Positions 34,630 through 46,821 of a DNA stretch of 64,000 nt are shown one piece after another. Origin of the DNA: Schistosoma haematobium (Eukaryota > Platyhelminthes > Trematoda > Strigeidida > Schistosomatidae). A program made the position numbers and the translations under genes. The DNA lies in assembly GCF_000699445.3 (NCBI RefSeq), contig NC_067196.1:88824364-88888363 (forward strand). The letters run 5' to 3'. A model generated the notes under the pieces. That model worked only from the letters and a program-made list of their open reading frames with translations. It had not been told where the DNA came from and searched no databases. The number at the start of each line of letters is the position of its first letter. Position 1 is the first letter of the stretch.

Positions 34630-35450
34630 TGAATGTAATAGCAGTAATATCATTCTTCTTCTTCGTGGGTTTCGAACTTTCCTGACTATCTAAATACCAT
34701 TGTCCTTTGTTCATTTGATAGATTTAGAAAGATGATAAACTATTCTGACATATCATCTAACATTTCTTCACTAAGTTTTCAATATATGAGTTTTGAAGCT
34801 GAAGATTTTAAGGAATCTCTAATTTTTAACTGATAAGGGCTTTCTACTTGGTAAAAACTAGGTCAAGTAATGTATGTCCAGTTTGTGATGAAAAATACAA
34901 CCTCTAATTAAAAGTTACCACTTGTAAATCTAACCATTTTGAAGATTAAGTCCATGTTCATTGATTTTACTGATTAGAATATCATAAATCCACCAAACTT
35001 TGTTGGCTCTCGGATTTCAATTCATTGATAAAATTCTATGTTCGTTATGGGTTAAGTGTTACATTATTATTATTAGCTTTATTCAGTATTATATTCTTGG
35101 TACCATATAGAATTCTCAGCACAAAGTATTTCAACAAGTTTCGTTTTCCATCCTGATGATAAATATTGAGTGATCGCCAATTAGATGTTGGCAGTTTAGG
35201 AATCGATATCTGAATAATGTACATTATTTTCTATATATAATGTCAGTAACCAGAAAGTTACTGGCTGTGCAATTTCCTGACTGAATAAGTTGTGCAATTA
35301 ATTGACATAATGATCTGTTCAAACAAACGAAACTTAGTTAACTTGTTGAAATATCTAGATGGCAGGAACAGGCAGTCCAGATATTCAAGCAGGCCGCCTA
35401 GTTACGCGAATTCTCTCAAGAAGTGATAAATGAAAACAAGATTCCTAAAC
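34630..35450. other. Intergenic, nothing recognised
   Basis: AT-rich with no supported frame or repeat. Confidence 0.4.
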
Positions 35451-35454
35451 ATTA

Positions 35455-35730
35455 TATTTTGGTTGAGATCATGAATCAATTGATGTTAGATCACCATTTA
35501 AACCCAGGAAGCAGTGAACGGCCATTTCGTCCTATTGTGGGACTCCTAAGCAGTGAGCAACCATGATCACACCTTGCGATATTCAAACCCAGGGCCTTCG
35601 GTCTCGCGCGCAAATGCCTAACCGGCATCTAACGGTGTTAGTGTGTAGCCTCAACCAATCCACGAAATTGTGCAACGATCTTCCATTGCACAAAGGTAAA
35701 TACCTGTTTCTACCCGACATGGATTAGGCC
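35455..35730 (-). repeat. Hammerhead/tRNA-like repeat (family 2), - copy
   Basis: Tail, ribozyme with core CTTAGGA (G5 to T, inactive) and tRNA-like part with GATATTCAAACCC, then the body piece CAATCCACGAAATTGTGCAACG. Confidence 0.7.
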
Positions 35731-35784
35731 TTTGAATTTTAATCTTGAAATAATGAAATGTTTCAATAATGTTTTTTTGATAAA

Positions 35785-36420
35785 CTTCACTTGATCTTTA
35801 TTATTAACTTTATGCCACCTAAAGTTACAGTCCAGTGGTCTTGAGTGCTCTTAGCGGTATGAAGGCGGTTATCACTTCCCGGTCGCCCACACCGTGGGAG
35901 GGTTCTTCGGGAGGTGCCTGAAGAGGAAATTGGATTAGTGACCTGAGAGCGTGACCACAGTGCCCAAGGGACAACTGCTTGAAATCGGTCGCACACGACT
36001 TTTTATGGGTAATTTTCGTGTTAGCTCCGTACTTTTTGAGACCTTACCGTTGGAGACGGATATCTGTGGGATAAGGCGAGGTGTGCATTTTTAGTGTCGA
36101 CCTTTTCTAATCCCACCCCTCCTTGTGGGAAGGCAGCATCGCTGTCATGCTGGTCGTCTGAAGGAAACACCTTACTGCTGTCACACCTCTGTACAGTCAG
36201 CAGTACGAATTCGCCTTCGGACCTTGGGTTTGCTGTTTTTAGTCTTACCGCTCTTCAACCGACCTGTCTAACATGGTAGGACCTTGAGGAACAGTTGTTT
36301 CGGCCAGTATAGCTCAGTTGCTTGATCACGATAGGCAAGCTGGACTACCACGTCAAGGTAGCAACAACGGTCGGGACCTAAAGTCTCAACAAAACTTCAA
36401 CCGGTATCAGACAGTCATGA
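35785..36420. repeat. GC-richer block of unknown origin
   Basis: Markedly less AT-rich than both flanks, with CGGTCGCCCACACCGTGGGA and CCAGTATAGCTCAGTTGCTTG. The last part has an RNA polymerase III A-box-like look. No long frame is convincing. Probably the 5' region of a retroelement or a structural-RNA-derived repeat. Confidence 0.35.
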
Positions 36421-36467
36421 CTGTCTATCTGTCCACACATCTATCTATCTGTCTATCTATCTATCTG
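36421..36467. repeat. (CTAT)n/(CTGT)n microsatellite
   Basis: Tetramer run directly after the GC-richer block, possibly its 3' tail. Confidence 0.85.
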
Positions 36468-38260
36468 GTTGACTAATGAACAAGTTGGTTAGCTTACTTT
36501 TTATCATACCTACGTAGCAATTCGATTTAAGAAGAAAAAAAAAGCAACATTCCAATTTATAACAAACGTTTATTTTTATTAATTAAAATTCTATTTCTTT
36601 TTTTTTCTTATTTCTTTCCTTCCATTGATTTATACAAATAATTTTCTTTCCTCTTCTTCTTTTTTTTGTTGAAAAATCAACTGGCGCGACTTTAAAATTT
36701 AAATGTCGCATAGTTGAAATGAACTGAACAATACAAACTATAAACCAGAATGAAAAAAAAAAGTAGAAGAAGAAAAAAATTGGTTTTTTTTCTTTTTTTC
36801 TTTCTTTCTTTGTTTTGTAACTTGTTCAATGAATTCAATTTCAATTGAATAATGTTGAAGTTGAAGTACAATAAAGATACATATACAATAATAATAATAA
36901 TGAAGTTTTAGTTAGTATAAGGAACAATTGAAATGAATTATTGAATATAAGGCAAGAAAATTGTATACAATAAGAAGGATTTCTTAAAAAAGAAAAAGAA
37001 CAAACATAAAAGAAAGAAAAGAAAAGAAAAAGAAAAACAAAAGAAAATAAAGATGCCTAGAACATTGTTTGTTGATTGGATTTCAAAAACTTACTAATAT
37101 TGTATGTATATATAAACAAAAACAAAAAAAAAACGTAGATTTATCAACAAAACACAAAGATATTGATTTGAGTACAATAAAAGTCAGTACAATATTACTG
37201 TATAACTATGACTACTGCTAATATTATCATCATCCTCATCAGAATATTAATGTTCATTGCAGTAGTGCTTAAATAGATGGCTAATTCAAAACAAAATAAC
37301 CAAGAAAACCAAATGCAAAATCGTGAAATATGTTCATCGATTAGAAGTAACCGAAAAATCAGAAGGGCACTTAGTACTGTTATCAGAAAAATATTATGTA
37401 ATCGTTACTTTCCTCGAAAAAAAGAAAACAATCCCCAGTTAGACAAACATCTTTATGGAATTACAAATAATGTAATTCGAAATTTCTTATTAACATTAAA
37501 TGAATTGAATACTATTGGCTTTTTTTAAGCATGTACATTATGTTTGAATAGAGACACGCTTAAAATGATTGTAGCCATGGTAACTATTTTTATCTATTAT
37601 ATAAAGATCCATTTAAGAAAACAGATAGAAGAAATGATTATAATCAAAACAAAAACAACACTGTATTGTTATAACTTAAGAATAAAATGCAAAAAACAAG
37701 AAGAAGATAAAGAAGAAAATGATAATCTGACAAAGTATTGAAGGCACTTTGATAGATCTAAAATATTTAAAGGAATACATATTGGAAAGAAAAAAAAAGA
37801 AATTCGAAATAACCAGGTAACCAGGTATTAAAGAAGAAAAAGAAAGAAAACAAAAACAGAAATAGAAGACTTTTGACTCAAACAAAATGCAAACAAACAA
37901 TGACAGATCAATATTAATATAAAGTAAATACAATATATACTACTGAAGAAAAGAAAAAGAAAAAGAAAACAGAGTTATTAACAAAGCCAAAACACATTAG
38001 TTTCCATTGAGCAATTGCTAGAAAGAACACAATTCACTATATCATACAATTACTATTCATGAATTATTTAATGATTGTATGTATGTGAGTGTGAGTATAT
38101 ATATGTGTGTATGTGTGTGCGCATGTACGTGCACACGTGAGTACAAATAGAAACGAAAAAAAGGCGGGAGAAAATTTTTTTTTTTTTAAGAAACAAACGA
38201 TTTCTGTATTCTTGTTTAAATAGTTTGTGTACTGAAAATAGTGAATTTGTAAATTGCAAC

Positions 38261-38261
<1 letters not shown>

Positions 38262-38293
<32 letters not shown>
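38262..38293. repeat. (TTA)n microsatellite
   Basis: Ten to eleven ATT triplets. Confidence 0.95.
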
Positions 38294-38294
<1 letters not shown>

Positions 38295-38483
38295 ATGTCT
38301 TTACTGTATTTGCAGTGATCTATATATGTGAATGTGAAGAGAAAAAAAAGAAGGAATATCTTTATTTGGATCATGTTTAGTTTTTTGTTCTTTTCTAAAT
38401 TATACAAGCATATATGATTAAGATTGTTTATCTGTACAATTATGTAAGGGATTCTTTCTCAAGTTTTAGTCTCCTTCCTATGT

Positions 38484-38556
38484 CTTTCTCTCTCTCTCTC
38501 CCTCTGTCTCTCTCTGTAGGTATATATGTGTATGCGTGTGTGTGTGTGTGTGTGAG
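38484..38556. repeat. (CT)n and (TG)n microsatellites
   Basis: Pyrimidine run 38484-38516 then GTGTGT run ending 38556. Confidence 0.9.
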
Positions 38557-38720
38557 TGTATACTTTTCTGATTCTCCAAACGTCACAATTATTCAGCAGA
38601 ATATTGTTTTATATTAGAGTAGATTAAGATAAGGAATTCTCTTTTTTTGTTTAAATGAAAATAAATCAATTTTGGAAGACATTTTGATGATCACATGAAG
38701 TGAATATCACGAAATTTCAA

Positions 38721-38820
38721 CCATATCATCACCATCATCAGCATCATCATCATCAGCAGCAGCATCATCATCATCACCATCATTATCATCATCATCATCA
38801 TCGGCATCATCATTAACATC
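38721..38820. repeat. (CAT)n triplet repeat
   Basis: About 100 bp of interrupted ATC/CAT/CAG triplets immediately after the receptor stop codon, with the same unit type as the coding His/Ser runs. Confidence 0.9.
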
Positions 38821-38829
38821 AATATGCTA

Positions 38830-40083
38830 CTACATAGTGAATGATTGTTCATTTTTAGCATCCCATAATATACTGAATAAATCATTTTCATTCAATTTTA
38901 ATTGTTTATTAAATAATCCATTTAATCCTTTTGATATTTTATATTCATAATTTTCATTATTATGATATAATAATTCTATAGTTTGTTTCATTCTAACTTG
39001 TTTCCATATATCATATTGAAAATGATGCCATGTAGCATCAAATTCACGACTCCATTCTAAAAATTCTGTTAACATAATACGTCGTGAATTTGCAGCAATT
39101 TTCTCTTGTGATATAAATGTATTATTATTATTATTGATATATTGATTATGATTATTCATTTGTAAATCAATATTCAATTGTGTTGTTTCCATAGCAACAA
39201 TATCAATTGCTTCATGAAATAAATTTAAAAAATGTTCATGTAAACGTTGTAAACGTTGATTACGTTTAATTTTAATTATATTCCATTCATATTGTATATG
39301 ATTTAAATGAGAATCATTTATAATTTGATCAGAAATTTCTTCATTTTTTATTAATATTGGATCAGTTAATTTTAATGCCATATATGCACTTAATAATAAT
39401 GGATGATGAGCTAAGAAACTACTTAATTGAGATATATAAGCATCAAGATATTTTAATATTGGATAAGCAACTTGTTTATTACTATTATGATGATGATGAT
39501 GATTTACAATTTTAGAATGAATTATCCCATTATTATTATGATTATTGCCATTACTACTACTGTTATTATTATTGTGATTATCAGTAGTATTAGTAGTAGT
39601 ATTGATAAGTGAGTCTTCTGTACTTAAATCTCCTAAAGCATTACTTAATTTTGTTAAATCTAAAACATGTACACAATTAGGTTCTGTTTGAAAATATATT
39701 AATTTTGTATTATATTTCTTATTTGATGTCGTTACTCTGGTTGATGATGATGATGACGAGCACGACGACGATGATGATGATGATGAGGAGGAGGATATTA
39801 AACAATGATCCCCATCTTTGTTATTATTATTATGATGATGATGATTAATTGAACACTGAAATGATAGTTTTTCTAAATCATCAGTGAATTTATTGTTACC
39901 AATTGAAAAATGGTTACTTGAATGATTTAAATCTGTTGGGGTTTCTTGATTAAAATTGGTTGATAATAATGTTGATGATGATGACGATGCTGCTGCTGAT
40001 GATGATGATGATGGTATCATAGTTTTATTAACCAACAAAGAACAACCAATTAATAAAACGGGGACACAATCTGTAAATCGATT
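38830..40083 (-). CDS. Nuclear receptor terminal exon, ligand-binding domain with inserts
   Basis: After TTTTTTCTTCCAG the frame codes for 417 residues to TAG at 38830. It starts [20 protein letters not shown] (helix 5-like), then a Ser/Asn/His-rich insert, [18 protein letters not shown], a second insert, then [20 protein letters not shown] (helix 7-8-like) and [20 protein letters not shown]. The end carries [14 protein letters not shown], a possible but weak AF-2-like helix. The Ser and His runs are encoded by TCA/CAT-type triplet repeats. Confidence 0.8.
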   Translation of the reverse strand, partial: NRFTDCVPVLLIGCSLLVNKTMIPSSSSSAAASSSSSTLLSTNFNQETPTDLNHSSNHFSIGNNKFTDDLEKLSFQCSINHHHHNNNNKDGDHCLISSSSSSSSSSSCSSSSSSTRVTTSNKKYNTKLIYFQTEPNCVHVLDLTKLSNALGDLSTEDSLINTTTNTTDNHNNNNSSSNGNNHNNNGIIHSKIVNHHHHHNSNKQVAYPILKYLDAYISQLSSFLAHHPLLLSAYMALKLTDPILIKNEEISDQIINDSHLNHIQYEWNIIKIKRNQRLQRLHEHFLNLFHEAIDIVAMETTQLNIDLQMNNHNQYINNNNNTFISQEKIAANSRRIMLTEFLEWSREFDATWHHFQYDIWKQVRMKQTIELLYHNNENYEYKISKGLNGLFNKQLKLNENDLFSILWDAKNEQSFTM

Positions 40084-43000
40084 CTGGAAGAAAAAAATTC
40101 AAAAATAATATTTACTCAATAACTAATTTAATATGATGTTGTGCATATTGATTGAATAATAATGCTCTGTAAATTCACTTGGGTTTGTTTTACTCGTATC
40201 TTCCCATTGTTATTTAAGACTGCAATTGATCAGTCTAATGCACAAGCAGGTGGCTAAGAGGACTTAGTAGATAAGTGGATAACGCCATGGCGTTTGAAGC
40301 AAACGGTACTGGGTTCGTGTACAGGAGTGAACAACAACTCTGCGAAGCAGGCACATCCAGCTGACGAGTTCCAAATGGGACGAAACGTGCGTTTTGGATT
40401 CCATTGCTAGCCACTATCCATTTTTGCTTAATAATGTTCTATGCGTGCTTAATTGTTAATCTGATAATATGAATCATTGTTGTTTATGAACGAACAAGTT
40501 TCAAACTAAAAAGCAAGCATCTACTTTACTTATTTAAAATACTAAACATTTAATCGGATATTTTGAAGTTAGCATTGCCATGTATTCTATCTTTGAAACC
40601 TATTTCACTTTACCTACTTACTTACTTAGGGCTATTACTCATTGTGAGTCATACGCTACAGATAAGGTTTCTCCAACCTATTCTATATCGCCCACTAACA
40701 TTTCTAGTTATTCTTAATTACTATCCGCTATTTTTGCGTCCGATTCCAATATCCAACGCAAAGTATTATTTGACCTGCTTCTTCTCCTATTCCCACAAGA
40801 ATTAGAGATTAAGGCTTGCCGCATGATGTAATTTGGTAGTACCCGTAATGTGTGTCCTGTGTAAAGTTTCAGCTAAAATTTGGTTTGTTCTTTTACACAT
40901 AACGTTGTTTCTGATAGTTTCTTGACAATGGATATGGAGTACCTTGCGTAAACAACTCTTTGTAGGTATCTGTACATTTGTATATGTAGATTGATTATAA
41001 TTTGTTAGCGGCTTTCGTCACATTGGTCCGACTAGAAATATCATTGAAAGACAGGGATCACCAAACATTTGCCTCCCATTATAATCATCTATTATGAATA
41101 AACTCCATATGTCAACTGTGCATCTCTTCCTAACTCTATTTGCAAGACATCTTGCCAGCTTTCGTTTGCAACGAATGTGCACAAAACTAACATATTGTTT
41201 ACTAGTATAGAACTTCTTTTCAGTGTAATAAAACGTCAAGAAAATGTAATTTATTACAAAAATTCCACATCATTAGATAGCTGAATGTATACCATTAAAG
41301 TTGGCCCAGAGGTTCTTTTATTTTAATATTCTAATCAACGATGATGAAATAATCATAAATGCAAAGGCAACAAAAAAGTCAAGCTCATCAATAATCTTTA
41401 CCAGGAATTCATTCCCCATTTTATTGGTCAACACATTTAAAAAATAAACATATAATTAATATTAGAACGGGTTTTGGAATTCAAGATTAGAATCTAAAAC
41501 CTGTCAGTCACACACACGAGCGCTTAACATCTAGACCCCTGAGCCGGCCGGTATTCAACGGCGTTAAGGTCCAACTTCAACTGATCCACGAAATTGAGAG
41601 ATACATACATCATTGTCATCGGTGGATTACTATCTCACAACAGACCCGGTTGAACTGTACTGGTCACTACTTCTCACTAGAACTCCAGGAAATACGTCTT
41701 AAAGACCGTCCTAGTGAGCATATGTTAATTAATATCAGAAGGAGTTTTGTAGATATTATAGTAATTTTTCATAGGCGAGATGATGAGTCAATTGAATCTA
41801 GACCACCACAAAAAACCTGGAAGCATAGGACGACTGTTTCATCCTAGTATGAGACTCTTCAGCGTTATGCATCTACTATCCCTCCTCTTGGGGCTCGAAC
41901 CCTGGACCTATCAGTGTTGCGCTCGAGTGCTTAACTATTAGATCACTCATCCAGAATCGTATAATTATCCATTCCTCACATTGATGATATAAAACATCAT
42001 TGATAAATATATATTGAATTTCAATAAATCACTTACTTTTGCTATCCATAACATATCATCCCATGTTAAATATGGATCATTCATATCATTCAATACATGA
42101 TTTATATTATTTTCTCTTTCATTTTGAAATAATCCATGAATTTGATTACAATCATTAAAATATTCATTTGTTGAAATGTATATATTAGATTCATTAATGC
42201 TTTGATTATTATCCTCATGTTCATGATTATTGTTGTTATGACAACTTGACAAAGATCCCATTTTATCATCATGATTATTATTATCTTGTATAAGATCACC
42301 TAATAATGACATTGCAAATACTGAAATACGACGTAGAAATAAATCACTCCATATATTAGCTATTGTAAGACACCATTTCAATGTAGGATATTCAGTGTAA
42401 TCTAAATTTAAATCAATTTTTTCAGGATTTGGAATGAATCCATTTTGCCATATATTTGACCATGATTTCTTTACTTTAGTTAAATTTATTGGAATTGTTA
42501 TGGTATTTTCATTATATAATTGATCTAAATATGAATGAATAGATAAGAAATTTTCATAATTAACATCAATTTATTATTAGAGATTAAGGTGAGACTATCA
42601 TTTATAGACGACCTTTCAGTGACGCTAGATTGACCGTGTCCACCTAGTAACCAGGACCAAATGAGGGTTATAAACCAGTGTGAGCAATTAGAATTATGAT
42701 TTAAAGTTGATTGTCAACGTAATGGAATTAGATTTAGGGTTTACATCACGAACTGACATCAGCTATAATCCGAAAACGGTATTGTGCCAAATGAATGAAT
42801 GAATGAATTTCGCGCCAAAACCTAAGACCTGTTATCTTTTACCTGATTGAATCGTCGATAAATTATAGTCTTGCCGAGATTCGATTTGAAAGTGAACTGT
42901 ATAAAGTGAAATTCCTTAACAAAGTAGTATCATTATCATTTCTTATTCAAACCCCCTTTAAGTATTCAAAAACAGTTTGTTCTCGCCTTAAATCTACCCT

Positions 43001-46000
43001 GGTAATATTGGCTTATTATCCAGAGTGATTAGGTTTCAAATTATGTTCACTTTATTATTATTATCACATTTATTATTATTCTTGTCTCCTCTTACCCCAT
43101 TTCGCAGTCCAGCTGACCTTTTATTTTTTTATATATAAATGTTCTTAACAAGTATGTTATGTGTGATATGATTGTTCGAAATGTATTGCGCTAATATATC
43201 ATCATATAGTTCCGATAATCTTCGTCTTCTTATTACACTATCGAAATTTATCAAAGGGACTAATTGTTTTAAATAAAATGTTTGCCTACTAATAAGTAGT
43301 AAAAAGAGATAAACAAAATATTGTGGCATTTTAATATTCATGCCGAAATGATGTCATAGGTTGTGGCCATCCGTTAAAATTTAAACGTCTACGAAATTTA
43401 TCATATTTTGTTTAATTTAAAATTGTGCTCTGTATGTTTGAGTGCAGATACCGTTAAATATTCCATTTCCAGCTTTAACATTAACAGTACTAGTAATTTT
43501 TTCATTGAACATATCTTAATGTAGTTCACTGAACATATTTGCCGTAGATTGCTATGTATAACGTTAGTCGCTTGTATTTGATAACATTTACACTACAATA
43601 TTCATCACTTAGCAACTAATTAAACTGAAACGATACTGAAAGTGAATGGTACGATGCAATAAGTGCATACTGGAAATGTTCGGCGTAACATTAGCCATAT
43701 ATACTAAGCGGTAAATATCTGCATTAGAAACCTGGTTTTTAGACAAGTATTATTATTTTTGAATCTATAATTATAATAACTCTGTTCATTATCTGATCAG
43801 TTAGCTATTAGATATTAATTAAAACTGATGATTCTTTACATCGAGAATTTACGTTATTCGGAAGTGGGAGATAAGAACAGTATAAGACATTACTAGACTA
43901 AAAGACCTAGAATTCGATTACATCTGCAGTTATGAGTATGAACTACCAAGAACATTTAATTTCCCGGCTAAATATCTAATTTTTGCTCGATATATCATTC
44001 ATAATCACTTGTAGTCCCATAGTTATTAATCACTGAGTAATATTACCAAGCAACATGTCATTTATTCTCTTAATGTTGATCATATGTATATGTGATAGAA
44101 ATGAGAACCTGATTTGAATAGTATTAATCTATACTAACTTTCTCAGTTTCGTTCCTTTACAACGAAAAAAGAACCTTATCAAGACACTATATCATAGAAT
44201 CAAGACTATATGCACTATGGATACGATTGAAGATGAAACAAAGACATTGTTTACAACCCTGAAGGAAAATGAATATCCAGAGAAATTTATAAATAAAAAC
44301 TTAGCCAATAAAGGACAGCGTAGAGAATGCCCAACGGTGAATAAAAAAGCCTCTATATATACGCTTACAATTCAGAGGCGACGCGCCAAGTGAAATGTTA
44401 AGACTTAAGTTGAGTAGATCAATTCAAAGGACTTTTAACGCAGCTAGACTACAATTAATGTTCTCCACACGACCAATAATCACTCCGAAGTTGAAAGATA
44501 AATTACCTAGACTAGCCACCTCCTGCTGTATCTATAAATTCGACTGCTCCTGTGGAGCAAGTTATATTGGCAGATGTTCTAGGAATTTGTACATTCGGGC
44601 TCGTGAGCACCTACCTGTGTGGTTAATCAAAGGTGTTGTCAAAACTGTTAACAGCTCCATCTTAGACCATTTATTCCAAACAGGACATACAGCAATTATG
44701 GAGCAATCTTTTGCAATAATCTATCGTGTCAACAGAAGTCTACGTAATTCCGTCAGACTGCGAATCCTACAGACGGCTGAAGCAATTGCTATTCGGATCA
44801 AAAAGTCAGAGCTTTGTATCCAAAAGAAGTATGTTCAGCCACTCCTTTTACCCTGGCCAACTAGCTAATAATCAATCTTATAATGTGGTGACGTAATCTG
44901 ATTAATGTTCATTTTATATCCCAAACTTATTATCATTATTACTGCTATTATTATTATTATTACTATTATTGTCTTTACACTTGATAAACCCTTTTTGAGG
45001 AATTTATTCAATATCCATCCCTGAATCTACACTATATTTGACCTAATTATTCTACATATTACGCAATTTCCGATTTGTAATCACAATATTCTCTCTCTCT
45101 CTTTCTTACCCCATGTTGACCATATTTATTCTGATCATTTATCTCACAATTTCATTTCGCTTATAAACTGATTCAAGTTAACACTTTATATTAGTCAGCC
45201 CCATGATTAACGATTTTATTTTATATAACAAACAATTCCTGATTCATATATTACAATTTCCAAATGATGATGTACTCTTTGCCCTTAAATCTGGCCAATT
45301 TTATGGATTATTAATTTGGATATGAGATAATTGTAGAACCTGATGAGAAATTCATTGAAAAGAATATTCTTCATTCATATAAATTGTGTTTTTAATATAA
45401 TGGGAATTTTTCAGCGATTATACATAATCTTAATTTCACCTAACAATCTGATCTGCGATCATTTCGGATCAGTACAAATCACATTACATCAATTGATAAT
45501 AGGATAACTTACTTTTATTTTGGAAAATACCAGACATTCCATCAATTTCATTATCATTTTTGTTTAGAACAGTGAAAATCTGAAAAAAAGAATGAAAATA
45601 TATAAAAACGCTTTTTTAAACACTGATTTCAATGATAAGCTTTTAATGTATTAGTAACCTATTAGTTTGATACTGACCAACACTGTTGAATAGTGATAAC
45701 ATTAAATTAACTAAAGAGATTAACAGAGGTTGATTATGAATACAGTGGACCAAGGTGTAGTTATAAGTCTTCCCTTAAACCGTGAGATTAAAATCACTTT
45801 GTGTCTTTCTTTCTACCAACTAGTCCTTTCTTCCTTTACCATCTCCTTATATTCAATCTTTTTTTTATATATTGCCGCCACTGAATTAACTACTTGTATG
45901 AATTTGGTGTTCATCTTGTTGTGCTTATGAGGTATGGGAACTTGGATTGATGCATATATGTGACTGGTCCTACGTTATAGCTGACTGACTAACTGACTGA

Positions 46001-46748
46001 AACAGATTAACATATATGTTGTAGGATCCGGTACAAGTATCGCGAATAAACTTTCCAAACTTTTCATCAATTCAAAGTAAATAAAAAGAGAGGTCATGAT
46101 AATTGAAGCTAAAAACGAAACAGTGAAAATAATAATAATAGTTACAGTTGTAGTTTATAATAAACACATTTGGAACATACTTCTAAAGAATGGACGGATA
46201 TTACTTTGGCAACATTCATATAAAGATTCAGTGATTTTAAAGGACTAATAACTTATCCATGTTTGGTCTAGGCTTTTTCAACCGACCCAGATACTAGCGA
46301 GCGTAGCAGGCTAGAGTAGGATACAGTTGAATATGCGTAAAGAATAGTTTCTTTACAAAAGGAATGATAAATCAGCCATTAGTGCATGATGAGACAACCT
46401 TGAAAAGTGTTGTGACCAACTCATTAAAGTACCTAGCGTGTACTGGTAACATTTATGTAACAGTCTTGAACAAAGATTCCAATCTCAAGTGAATCAATAG
46501 CTACCTCAGGATTATAGATGTCTTTTGTTAACAATCCATATGTAATATAAAACCTAGGTGAAGAAGGTTTTCCTATTGATTTCATTAATTCACATAACAA
46601 ACCATAGTATACTGCCAGCAATTGTAACATTACATAACGATAGTTTGCTATCTAAAAGAAAATGAATGAAAATCAAATTCTCATCTAAACAAACAGTTCA
46701 TAAAGTTGATTTTAATAGATTCAATTGGGTTAAAGAATTCAGCTTTAC

Positions 46749-46821
<73 letters not shown>

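Larger units (their letters stand above)
36470..38820. other. Intergenic / nuclear receptor 3' flank, very low complexity
   Basis: Long A- and T-rich tracts (36530-36800, 36985-37140, 37780-37990). Small frames at 37277-37528 and 37544-37741 are Lys/Asn-rich and look like chance. TTTATT at 38361-38366 could be the - strand poly(A) signal of the receptor, 465 nt past its stop. Confidence 0.35.

Noticed and set aside
37277..37741. Two Lys/Asn-rich frames after the PDE8 gene
   Set aside because: Composition follows the A-rich DNA, no motif, no splice context.
46433..46504. Longer version of receptor exon 46651 up to the TAG at 46433
   Set aside because: The only good-looking donor there (CTAG|GTACTT) would include an in-frame stop. 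GAG|GTAGCT keeps phase 0.
46749..46821. Regular short repeats as a CRISPR array or satellite
   Set aside because: Simple GATA microsatellite without spacers, in a eukaryotic genome.
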